Origin: CAYSHJ01 sp964589725
Lineage (GTDB): Bacteria > Planctomycetota > Planctomycetia > Planctomycetales > Planctomycetaceae
Direction: 5' to 3'
DNA length: 5,210 bases
Assembly: GCA_964589725.1 (NCBI GenBank)
Contig: CAZPUJ010000746.1
Coordinates: forward strand, 1-5,210
In this document: in pieces, positions 1 to 5,210 of the stretch
Layout of the letters: every line of letters starts with the position of its first letter
How positions within the stretch are numbered: the stretch's first letter is position 1
The notes under the pieces: model-generated
Database searches by the model: none
Seen by the model: only the letters and a program-made list of their open reading frames with translations
Told to the model about the DNA's origin: nothing
Program-made: the position numbers and the translations under genes

Positions 1-166
1 TCGGGGAACGGAAAGCATGTCGCAACCGCGAGAATCCTCTGTCGCCAAACGTAACAAAACACCACGTTCACAGGGCTGCCGCTGAGGGTTTCTTCGATTT
101 CTTCGCTCTGGCGAAGCGAATCTTGCGACCCCAGAGAGGAATTGCTGGGTTCTGGCGGTCTAATAG
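1..166. other. Left-edge region with no supportable gene
   Basis: I see no convincing gene here. All three + strand frames are closed by stops before or at the hairpin at 170-196, and the minus-strand open frame across it continues antisense through both that hairpin and the coding-like segment that follows, so it is probably a shadow. The one visible structure is a small perfect hairpin at 101-116: CTTCGC, loop TCTG, GCGAAG. The stretch could be an extended repeat or decayed gene sequence; the window does not decide. Confidence 0.4.
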
Positions 167-313
167 GATCTGACACACTTTCCGTGTCACAGCTACGACG
201 GCGACCCGGATGACCAAGAATGGTTTGAGAGCATGTACTCGATCCAGTTTCGCAACGACCCGGTCGCTGACAGCCATCCGCACCCGCACGCGATCGTGCC
301 GACGCGGACGTGA
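167..313 (+). pseudogene. 3' remnant of an unrecognised protein gene
   Basis: This frame is open from just after a TAG stop at 164-166 to TGA at 311-313. From base 194 it reads like genuine protein: YDGDPDDQEWFESMYSIQF, then a histidine/proline-rich tail (SHPHPHA) ending PTRT. Third codon positions in this part are strongly G/C, as in the real genes nearby. No start codon or upstream domain is visible, and the bases before 194 are the GTAG-headed hairpin at 170-196. I read it as the C-terminal end of a gene whose 5' part was lost or displaced at the repeat. I do not recognise the family. It could also be a chance open frame, or the end of a gene continuing upstream through a frameshift. It converges on thrS. 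Confidence 0.4.
170..196 (-). repeat. REP-like GTAG-headed imperfect hairpin
   Basis: Read on the minus strand, GTAG (196 to 193) is followed directly by CTGTGACAC, loop GGAAA, then GTGTGTCAG. The arms pair at 7 of 9 positions around a two-base internal mismatch; an alternative fold gives a perfect 6-bp TGACAC/GTGTCA stem. A GTAG head next to a palindrome matches REP elements. It is the weakest of the headed set because its stem is imperfect. It sits exactly where the coding-like sequence ending at 313 begins, and its head overlaps the first convincing codon (TAC, 194-196). Confidence 0.5.
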
Positions 314-333
314 TGCCTCGGTTCACTGTCGAT

Positions 334-397
334 CTGAATTCGCCAGAATCCAGCCACAACATCCATCGACACTCTGAATTCTGGCGAATTCAGCTAC
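334..397. repeat. Inverted pair of REP-like hairpins, one decayed
   Basis: The right copy, read on the minus strand, is GTAG (397 to 394) followed directly by a perfect 8-bp stem: CTGAATTC, loop GCCA, GAATTCAG (393 to 374). The left copy, on the + strand, is CTGAATTC (334-341), loop GCCA, GAATCCAG (346-353). It has one stem mismatch, and CGAT stands where GTAG would be expected. The two copies face each other across a 20-base spacer (354-373). The pair lies just beyond the thrS stop and just after the end of the + strand remnant, between converging gene ends, as is typical of BIMEs. Neither side has a T-run, so it is not a standard intrinsic terminator, although it could protect or end the thrS transcript. 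Confidence 0.7.
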
Positions 398-417
398 TAC
401 TTGGTACGCAATCCGGC

Positions 418-2667
418 TTAATACTCGTTATCTGCCCCGCCCTCTTCTTCGAACGAGCGGAAGGAAGACTTGACGACTTGTCGCACGCGCCGTTCGGCGA
501 CTTCCTGCGAAAGCCTGGAAATCGCTTCGCTGACCGTCAGCTTCTGCCGCTGTTCATCGCCGGCGATTCGGTCACGCAGGTCCACCGTGTCCTCGGCCGC
601 CTCGCGTTCGCCGACGCACAGCATGTATGGAATGAGTTGCAGTTGAGCTTCGCGGACTTTGGCGTTGATCCGCGTGCTGCCGTAATCGGTTGTGACGCGG
701 AAGCCGGCTTCGCGGAAACGGCGTTCGACGGACCGAGCATAGTCGTCGGCTTTGTCGCTGATCGGCAGGACGCGGACTTGTTCGGGAGCCAGCCAGAGTG
801 GAAACGCTCCGGCGAAGTGCTCGATCAACATGCCGCAGAAACGTTCCATCGAGCCGAACGGAGCGCGGTGAATCATCACTGGGCGATGAGCCTTGTTGTC
901 CGGCCCGGTGTACTCCAGCTTGAATCGTTCCGGCAGATTGAAGTCGAGCTGCACGGTGCCGAGCTGCCATTCGCGGCCGATGCAGTCGCGGACCATGAAG
1001 TCCGTCTTCGGCCCGTAGAACGCGGCTTCCCCTTCGCACGAGGTGAACGACCAGTCCATCTCTTCGAGCACTTTGCGCAGCGTCGATTCCGCGCGGTCCC
1101 AATTTTCGTCGCTGCCGACGTACTTCGTCTTGTTCTTCGAATCTCGCAGCGACAACTGCACGCGGTAGTCGTCAAGGCCCACGCTACCGAGCACGAACTT
1201 GACCAGCTCCAGCGTCGATTTGAATTCCTCTTCGACTTGGTCTGGCGTGCAGAACAAATGCGCGTCGTCTTGAGTCAGGCCGCGAACTCGCAACATGCCG
1301 TTGAGTTCGCCGGTCTTCTCGTGGCGATAGACGGTGCCGAACTCGGCGAGCCGCACCGGCAGGTCGCGATAGCTCCGCTGTTGGCTGGCGTACATTTGGA
1401 CGTGATGCGGGCAGTTCATCGGCTTGAGCAAGTAGCGCTCTTGGTTTCTCTCCCAGACGCGGAGCTTTTCGATCTTCGCATCGACACTGCCGCTGAGCGG
1501 GTATTCGGTCAACGCCGCACCCATGACCTTGGCCGATTCAAGCAGTTTTTTCTCGTCATCGAGCGAGAAGACGGCAGTGCTGTCTTTGTGCTCGCGTAGC
1601 TTGCGAATCCAGAAATCGACGAGCGCTCCGGCATCATGGCCGAAGATCGGCGAGAACTGAGCGTCGCGGTAATACGGGAAGTGGCCGCTGGTCTCGTACA
1701 TTTCGACGCGACCGATGTGCGGCGAATAGACCGGCGTGTAGCCACGTTTAAGGAGTTCCTTTTTGATGAAGTCTTCCAAGGTCGCTCGCACTGTCGAACC
1801 TTTCGGCAGCCACAGGCACAGCCCCGGTCCGACATCTTGCGAGATGCTGAACAAACCGAGCTGCTTGCCGAGCACGCGATGATCGCGTTTCTTCGCTTCA
1901 TCCACTTGCTTGATGTATTCGTCTAAATCTTTCTGGCTGAACCACGCGGTCCCGTACAGCCGTTGAAGCTGCTTGTTGTTGGCATCCCCCTTCCAGTACG
2001 AGCCGGCGATCGAAATCAGTTTGATCGCCGTGATCCGTCCGGCATCCGGCACGTGCGGCCCGCGGCAGAGATCGACGAACTCGCCCTGCCGATAAAAGCT
2101 GAGCGAGTCGTGATCGGCAAGGCCGGTCTGAATATGCTCAACCTTTAGCTTCTGGTTGAGGTCGCCGCAGAACTTGATCGCCTCGTCTCGCGTCGCATGG
2201 AACCGCTCGAACGGCTCGGCGTCCGCGATGATCTTTTTCATCTCCTCTTCGATGCGCGAAAAGTCGTCTTCGCTGATCTTCGCGTCGAGATCGAAGTCGT
2301 AATAAAACCCGTGCCCCGTGGTCGGCCCAAATGCCAGTCCGACCCCTGGATACAGCCGCATGACGGCTCGCGCCATGACGTGAGCCGCCGAGTGCCGCAT
2401 CACAGCGAGGGCTTTTGGGTCTTTGGTGGTGATGAGCTTGAGCGTTGCCGCCCCCGTAGCCGAGTCGCTCCGCGACTCGGATTTCGCGTCACGGAGTGCC
2501 GCGACGACGTCACCCAGCGGCCGCGTCGCATCGACGACTGTGCCGTTCACCTCGGCCGCGAGCGTCGCCGCCGCAAGCCGTTCGCCAATGGTCTTGGCGA
2601 CATCAATAGCCGTGTAGTTTTCCGGATACTCCTTCACACTGCCGTCGGGAAGTTGAACTTGGATCAT
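418..2667 (-). CDS. thrS: Threonyl-tRNA synthetase
   Basis: A cytoplasmic class II enzyme that charges tRNA-Thr with threonine using ATP. The 749-residue product starts as the family does (MIQVQLPDGS), which supports this start. Visible in order: TGS domain (1 to ~60); editing domain (~78-250) with HSAAH at 92-96 and CRGPH at 201-205; catalytic core (~275-625) with motif 2 RHE at 448-450 and motif 3 arginine R609 in GSMERF; anticodon-binding domain (~627-730). Expected zinc ligands C419 (MNCP), H470 (DDAH) and H600 (MIHR) are all present, so it should be active and able to edit. It is about 105 residues longer than E. coli ThrRS (642). Extra material includes ~19 residues in the linker after TGS, a ~65-residue insertion at 339-408, and a short C-terminal tail. 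No strong Shine-Dalgarno is evident beyond GAGG just before the ATG. infC, often next to thrS in other bacteria, is absent; the gene looks monocistronic. Confidence 0.98.
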   Translation of the reverse strand: MIQVQLPDGSVKEYPENYTAIDVAKTIGERLAAATLAAEVNGTVVDATRPLGDVVAALRDAKSESRSDSATGAATLKLITTKDPKALAVMRHSAAHVMARAVMRLYPGVGLAFGPTTGHGFYYDFDLDAKISEDDFSRIEEEMKKIIADAEPFERFHATRDEAIKFCGDLNQKLKVEHIQTGLADHDSLSFYRQGEFVDLCRGPHVPDAGRITAIKLISIAGSYWKGDANNKQLQRLYGTAWFSQKDLDEYIKQVDEAKKRDHRVLGKQLGLFSISQDVGPGLCLWLPKGSTVRATLEDFIKKELLKRGYTPVYSPHIGRVEMYETSGHFPYYRDAQFSPIFGHDAGALVDFWIRKLREHKDSTAVFSLDDEKKLLESAKVMGAALTEYPLSGSVDAKIEKLRVWERNQERYLLKPMNCPHHVQMYASQQRSYRDLPVRLAEFGTVYRHEKTGELNGMLRVRGLTQDDAHLFCTPDQVEEEFKSTLELVKFVLGSVGLDDYRVQLSLRDSKNKTKYVGSDENWDRAESTLRKVLEEMDWSFTSCEGEAAFYGPKTDFMVRDCIGREWQLGTVQLDFNLPERFKLEYTGPDNKAHRPVMIHRAPFGSMERFCGMLIEHFAGAFPLWLAPEQVRVLPISDKADDYARSVERRFREAGFRVTTDYGSTRINAKVREAQLQLIPYMLCVGEREAAEDTVDLRDRIAGDEQRQKLTVSEAISRLSQEVAERRVRQVVKSSFRSFEEEGGADNEY
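1444..1653 (-). other. Insertion in the ThrRS catalytic domain (residues 339-408)
   Basis: Between YRDAQF (333-338) and the zinc-site segment beginning QERYLLKPMNCP (409-420), this protein has about 70 residues where E. coli ThrRS, from memory, has about five. The block begins SPIFGHDAGALVDFWIRKL and later contains EYPLSGSVDAKIEKL. It looks mostly helical and charged, with no motif I recognise. Flanking catalytic motifs are intact, so it is a tolerated surface insertion rather than damage. I believe related insertions occur in other planctomycete ThrRS proteins, but an alignment would be needed to confirm that. Confidence 0.75.
2456..2480 (+). repeat. REP-like GTAG-headed hairpin inside thrS
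   Basis: GTAG (2456-2459) is followed with no gap by a perfect 9-bp stem: CCGAGTCGC (2460-2468), loop TCC, GCGACTCGG (2472-2480). It lies antisense within the thrS reading frame and encodes residues 63-71, SESRSDSAT. This is the linker between the TGS and editing domains, which is ~19 residues longer here than in E. coli ThrRS. The match to the head-plus-palindrome layout of the window's other repeats, and its position in a length-tolerant linker, suggest that a repeat landed in frame and was kept. An origin as ordinary linker sequence cannot be excluded. Confidence 0.7.
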
Positions 2668-2695
2668 GAGCCTCGTCGGTCCTTCGTCGTGGATG

Positions 2696-2720
2696 GGTCA
2701 GGCTAAAAAGCCTGACCTAC
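2696..2720 (-). repeat. REP-like GTAG-headed hairpin in thrS leader
   Basis: On the minus strand GTAG (2720 to 2717) is followed directly by GTCAGGCT, loop TTTT, AGCCTGAC. The stem is 8 bp, or 9 bp if the last G of the head pairs with the C at 2696. It ends 28 bases upstream of the thrS ATG, so it probably lies in the thrS 5' leader or promoter region and could affect transcription or ribosome access. It is not an intrinsic terminator: the T-run is in the loop, not after the stem. I saw no T-box sequence. Confidence 0.65.
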
Positions 2721-2805
2721 GAATTGCCTCAGCCGCCGGTACGAAAGGCGAACCGCCTCGGCAAGTCGGCAGAGTTGTAGCGTGTGCCCGTTTTCGCTGC
2801 GACTC

Positions 2806-2893
2806 CGAGAATCGAGCACAAGTGCTGCCGGCAATCTCCTGAAATGGCAAAATCATCCAACCAGACGGCGATTCTCGTCGTCTATGATTTTGC
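2806..2893 (+). promoter_or_regulatory. Interleaved inverted repeats upstream of propeller gene
   Basis: There are two perfect inverted repeats. Repeat A is CGAGAATCG (2806-2814) with CGATTCTCG (2869-2877). Repeat B is GCAAAATCAT (2847-2856) with ATGATTTTGC (2884-2893); inside B, AGACG (2863-2867) can also pair with CGTCT (2879-2883). The A and B arms alternate, so in RNA they could form a pseudoknot, or compete as alternative folds if sterically exclusive. As DNA, either could be a regulator's operator. The block ends 38 bases before the ATG at 2932. A transcription start has not been located, so whether this region is transcribed is unknown. Confidence 0.35.
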
Positions 2894-2918
2894 TCGTCCA
2901 TGATTCGGTCGACTTGCC

Positions 2919-2924
2919 AGGGGA
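2919..2924 (+). promoter_or_regulatory. Ribosome binding site for propeller gene
   Basis: AGGGGA lies 7 bases upstream of the ATG at 2932. It decides the start: the same frame is open further upstream from a GTG at 2782, but only the 2932 start has this site and places a signal peptide at the N-terminus. Confidence 0.75.
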
Positions 2925-2931
2925 CACTACA

Positions 2932-4281
2932 ATGGACCGTCTGCTAGTTCGCTGCTTCGCGGTGTCTTGGCTCGTCACGATGTCGATTTCGGATGAGAGT
3001 GCTCGTGCGGCAGATCACACACACAATTGGCCACAGTGGCGCGGGCCGATGGGAACGGGAATTGCCCCCAACGCCGATCCGCCCGTCGAGTGGAGTGAAA
3101 CAAAAAACGTTCGCTGGAAGGTGGCTCTGCCGGGCAAGGGGCATTCGACGCCGATTGTTTGGGGGGATCGCATTTTCCTGACCACGGCGGTGCCGTATGG
3201 CGAGAAGGTGACGCCGAAATACAGCACGGCTCCGGGGACGCATGACGGAGTGCCGGTGACGCAACAGCATGAGTTCGTCGTGCTGGCCGTGAGCCGGCGT
3301 GACGGCAAGATCCTCTGGCAAAGGACGGTCCACAAGAAGCTGCCGCACGAAGGAGGGCATTACACCGGCAGCCTCGCGTCGAACTCGCCGGTCACGGATG
3401 GCGAGCATGTCTTCGCCTTCTTTGGATCGCATGGGTTGTATTGCCTCGACCTGAACGGCGAAGTGAAGTGGCAGAAACAATTCGGCGAGATGCAGACCAA
3501 GCACGGCCACGGCGAGAGCACCTCGCCGGCGCTCTACGGCGACGCGTTGGTCGTCAACTGGGATCACGACGGGCCGTGCTTCGTCGCGGCTTTCGACAAG
3601 CGCACCGGCCGCCAGCTCTGGAAAGTGGATCGCGACGAGGAAACGTCCTGGTCGTCGCCGATCGTGATCGAACACAACGACAAACCGCTGCTCGTCGTCA
3701 CCGGTACAAATCGAGTGCGCGGCTACGACTTGGCAACCGGCCGAGTGATTTGGGAATGCGGCGGCCTCTCGTCGAACATCGTCGCCACGCCAGTCGCCGC
3801 CGAAGGGATGCTCTTCGCCGGCAGCAGCTATGAGAAGCGCGCCTTAATGGCCATCCGCCTCGACCGCGCCACAGGGGACATCACCGGCACGGACCGAGTC
3901 GCCTGGAGCCGCTCTCGCGGCACGCCGTACGTGCCGTCGCCGCTGCTGTACGGCGACTCGCTCTATTTCCTCACGCACTACCAAGGCATCCTTTCTCGCG
4001 TGAACGCTCAGACCGGAGACGACCGCCCCGGCCCGATACGCTTGGGTGGCATCGCTAACATCTACGCCTCGCCCGTCGGTGCTGGCCGCCGCGTGTACGT
4101 TACCGACCTCGACGGCAACACGATCGTCCTCAGCCACGAAGACAAACCCCGCGTTTTGGCCCTCAACCATTTGAATGACGTCTTCGCCGCCTCCGCTGCC
4201 ATTGTCGGCCGCGAGCTCTTTCTCCGCGGCGAGAGGTTCCTGTACTGCATCGCCGACGGTGCGAAGGCAGATCGTCAGTGA
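2932..4281 (+). CDS. Secreted PQQ-like beta-propeller repeat protein
   Basis: The 449-residue protein is probably exported by Sec. It has a short basic N-terminus (MDRLLVR), a hydrophobic stretch (~8-20) and a likely signal peptidase I site after ARA (residues 24-26). The mature protein begins with the WPQWRGP signature (33-39) common in planctomycete proteins of this type. Repeated blade motifs of the form 'D..G...W' are visible around 123-129 (RDGKILW), 173-180 (LNGEVKW), 222-230 (DKRTGRQLW), 266-274 (LATGRVIW) and, degenerate, 311-325, with further blades to ~440. This fits a seven- or eight-bladed propeller of the PQQ_2/BamB-like type (COG1520). Such folds often serve as binding scaffolds; I see no heme-binding CxxCH motif, and PQQ binding or enzyme activity cannot be inferred. 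No lipobox is present, so BamB-like lipid anchoring is unlikely. It is divergent from thrS and has no operon partner here. Confidence 0.92.
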   Translation: MDRLLVRCFAVSWLVTMSISDESARAADHTHNWPQWRGPMGTGIAPNADPPVEWSETKNVRWKVALPGKGHSTPIVWGDRIFLTTAVPYGEKVTPKYSTAPGTHDGVPVTQQHEFVVLAVSRRDGKILWQRTVHKKLPHEGGHYTGSLASNSPVTDGEHVFAFFGSHGLYCLDLNGEVKWQKQFGEMQTKHGHGESTSPALYGDALVVNWDHDGPCFVAAFDKRTGRQLWKVDRDEETSWSSPIVIEHNDKPLLVVTGTNRVRGYDLATGRVIWECGGLSSNIVATPVAAEGMLFAGSSYEKRALMAIRLDRATGDITGTDRVAWSRSRGTPYVPSPLLYGDSLYFLTHYQGILSRVNAQTGDDRPGPIRLGGIANIYASPVGAGRRVYVTDLDGNTIVLSHEDKPRVLALNHLNDVFAASAAIVGRELFLRGERFLYCIADGAKADRQ

Positions 4282-4285
4282 TACC

Positions 4286-4349
4286 GTAGCGACGGCCTTT
4301 CTTGGCCGTCGCAGGTTCACGAACGACGGCCAAGAAAGGCCGTCGCTAC
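4286..4349. repeat. Perfect inverted pair of REP-like hairpins (BIME-like)
   Basis: Two identical 26-base units face each other across a 12-base spacer (4312-4323). Each unit reads inward as GTAG, then CGACGGCC, loop TTTCTT, GGCCGTCG: left unit 4286-4311 (+), right unit 4349 to 4324 (minus). Each unit can therefore fold alone (8-bp stem), or the two can pair along all 26 bases. The element begins 4 bases after the stop codon of the propeller gene, in the gap before the convergent Uma2 gene. The layout is that of a paired REP (BIME). It may stabilise or end the propeller mRNA, but no T-run follows on either strand. Confidence 0.8.
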
Positions 4350-4548
4350 AAAACGCGAAAGGCTTCGTGATGACGACCTTCCCAACGAAACTGCGACTCT
4401 GCGTCGCACCACGCACCATCGTCCTTTGGCTGGAGATCGTCGATGGCAATGGAACGGCCCGCACTCGACGGCTTATTCCACAACACCACGCGCCAGTTCG
4501 CGCCGCAGCTTGGATTTCGATCCAATGGAGCGCGGGAGTTTGAAGGGA
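4350..4548. other. Gap between repeat pair and Uma2 gene
   Basis: About 200 bases with no gene I can support. Several frames are open across it on both strands, but none has a recognisable start context, domain or sequence, and those that extend further are shadows of the propeller or Uma2 genes. No intrinsic terminator is seen for the Uma2 gene. Confidence 0.45.
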
Positions 4549-5210
4549 TCAGCTTTTTGGAAACAGCGATCGCACGGGAATCGGTCCAATCTTCTTGTTG
4601 CCGATGCGCAGAGTCACACTTTCGTCGAGGGACGCAATCCTGCTCAGTTCGTAGTCGGCTTTCCGCCCGCTGCCACTGGGACGCTGATAGATTTCCAACT
4701 GCCGCTCGACAAGGTTGACAATCCAGTACTCCGGGATCCGACCGTGAGCGTAGATTTGCTTCTTGAGGCCGCGGTCCCGTCTCAAACTCGAGTCGGCGAC
4801 TTCGACAATCAGAGCCACCGCGGCGGCGGGTGGATGATCGTCGAGGTAATCGCCCGTTTGACCACGAATAACCGCGACGTCAGGTTCAGGAACATTCCCC
4901 GCACCGGCGCTCAGTTCCGCCACAGCGATCGGCTCTTGCGAATCCACGTACCAACCTTTGGGAATCAACGCTCGTAAGGTCTCTTGGGTTTGCAAGGTCG
5001 CGACGCGATGCGGAGGTTTCTTGGGCATCTTTTGGACCACCAATCCGTCGAGGAGTTCGACCGGCTCACCCTCTTGCAAAATGCCAGCGTCGATCATGCG
5101 TTCGTATTCTTTGGCCGTGAAGCGGCGCTCCGCCGTCCGTGCGAGCGGTGCCGCGCGTGTCTTCGTGAACGGAACAGGTTGTCCGCGTTCGCCGCCGTTC
5201 TTATTCGTAC
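4549..5210 (-). CDS. Uma2-family (DUF820) putative restriction-endonuclease-like protein, 5' partial
   Basis: The visible 219 residues match the Uma2 family, which has a PD-(D/E)xK nuclease fold. The cellular role is not settled; members are very abundant in cyanobacteria and planctomycetes. Numbering from the internal Met at 5095-5097, the signatures are VELLDG (13-18), PEPDVAVI (70-77) with the likely catalytic D73, LIVEVADSS (96-104) with E99, and LKKQIYA (111-117) with K112 followed by IPEYWIV (121-127). All expected acidic and lysine positions are present, so the fold looks intact. That internal Met is not the real start: the frame stays open to the window edge and encodes RRFTAKEYER just before it, the usual opening of Uma2 proteins. 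No ATG, GTG or TTG lies in frame between it and the edge, so the start is outside. It is convergent with the propeller gene. Confidence 0.92.
   Translation of the reverse strand, partial: TNKNGGERGQPVPFTKTRAAPLARTAERRFTAKEYERMIDAGILQEGEPVELLDGLVVQKMPKKPPHRVATLQTQETLRALIPKGWYVDSQEPIAVAELSAGAGNVPEPDVAVIRGQTGDYLDDHPPAAAVALIVEVADSSLRRDRGLKKQIYAHGRIPEYWIVNLVERQLEIYQRPSGSGRKADYELSRIASLDESVTLRIGNKKIGPIPVRSLFPKS

Noticed and set aside
68..289. A 73-codon open frame on the minus strand
   Set aside because: It runs through the GTAG hairpin and antisense to the better coding candidate ending at 313; it has no recognisable domain.
310..1599. A 429-codon open frame on the + strand
   Set aside because: It is fully antisense to the thrS catalytic and anticodon-binding regions over most of its length, and its first part translates the repeat pair at 334-397. 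GC-rich codon bias leaves the antisense frame open; no domain is recognisable.
2746..2758. Small hairpin AGGCG, loop AAC, CGCCT
   Set aside because: The stem is perfect but only 5 bp, with no GTAG head; short GC stems of this size are expected by chance in this base composition.
2668..2780. T-box riboswitch in the thrS leader
   Set aside because: I found no T-box consensus segment or antiterminator-like structure; the only strong hairpin fits the GTAG-headed repeat pattern.
2777..2802. A further GTAG followed by a weak stem (AGCG/CGCT)
   Set aside because: Only four base pairs across a 12-base loop; not comparable with the other GTAG-headed hairpins.
2782..2931. N-terminal extension of the propeller gene from a GTG start
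   Set aside because: The added 50 residues look like translated leader, contain no domain, and would bury the signal peptide; the ATG at 2932 has a good AGGGGA site.
2944..3675. A 243-codon open frame on the minus strand
   Set aside because: It is antisense to the well-supported propeller gene, and its product is arginine-rich and low in recognisable structure, as expected of a shadow frame.
4286..4349. Intrinsic terminator for the propeller gene
   Set aside because: The hairpin is strong, but no T-run follows it on either strand, so a standard rho-independent terminator is not supported.

Overview
The window looks like chromosomal DNA of a GC-rich bacterium, most likely a planctomycete. 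That assignment is inferred from the company of genes: a secreted PQQ-like beta-propeller protein with the WPQWRGP signature after its signal peptide, a Uma2-family protein, and a long threonyl-tRNA synthetase carrying an extra block in its catalytic domain. No rRNA, tRNA, CRISPR array, transposase or phage gene is visible.

Layout from left to right. Bases 1-166 hold no gene I can support. Bases 167-313 (+) read as the last ~40 codons of an unrecognised protein without a start, and a GTAG-headed hairpin lies exactly at the point where the coding-like sequence begins. Bases 334-397 hold an inverted pair of hairpins. thrS (minus, 418-2667) follows, complete and apparently monocistronic. A 264-bp divergent intergenic region (2668-2931) separates thrS from a secreted beta-propeller gene (+, 2932-4281). 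Next come a 64-bp perfect inverted pair of hairpins (4286-4349), about 200 bp without a clear gene, and a Uma2-family gene (minus, 4549 to the right edge) whose 5' end lies outside the window.

The protein-coding genes show no functional link to one another: one housekeeping aminoacyl-tRNA synthetase, one exported propeller protein and one Uma2 protein. The most interesting signal lies in and between them. Five hairpins have the tetranucleotide GTAG immediately 5' of the stem, and a sixth, decayed one lacks it. The stems belong to at least five unrelated sequence types. A GTAG head next to a palindrome is the known layout of bacterial REP elements mobilised by RAYT (TnpA-REP) proteins, relatives of IS200/IS605 transposases. 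Two are arranged as inverted pairs between convergent gene ends (BIME-like), one is in the thrS leader, one is at the edge of a gene remnant, and one lies in frame inside the thrS coding sequence, where it encodes part of an enlarged interdomain linker. No RAYT gene is present here, so mobilisation is inference.
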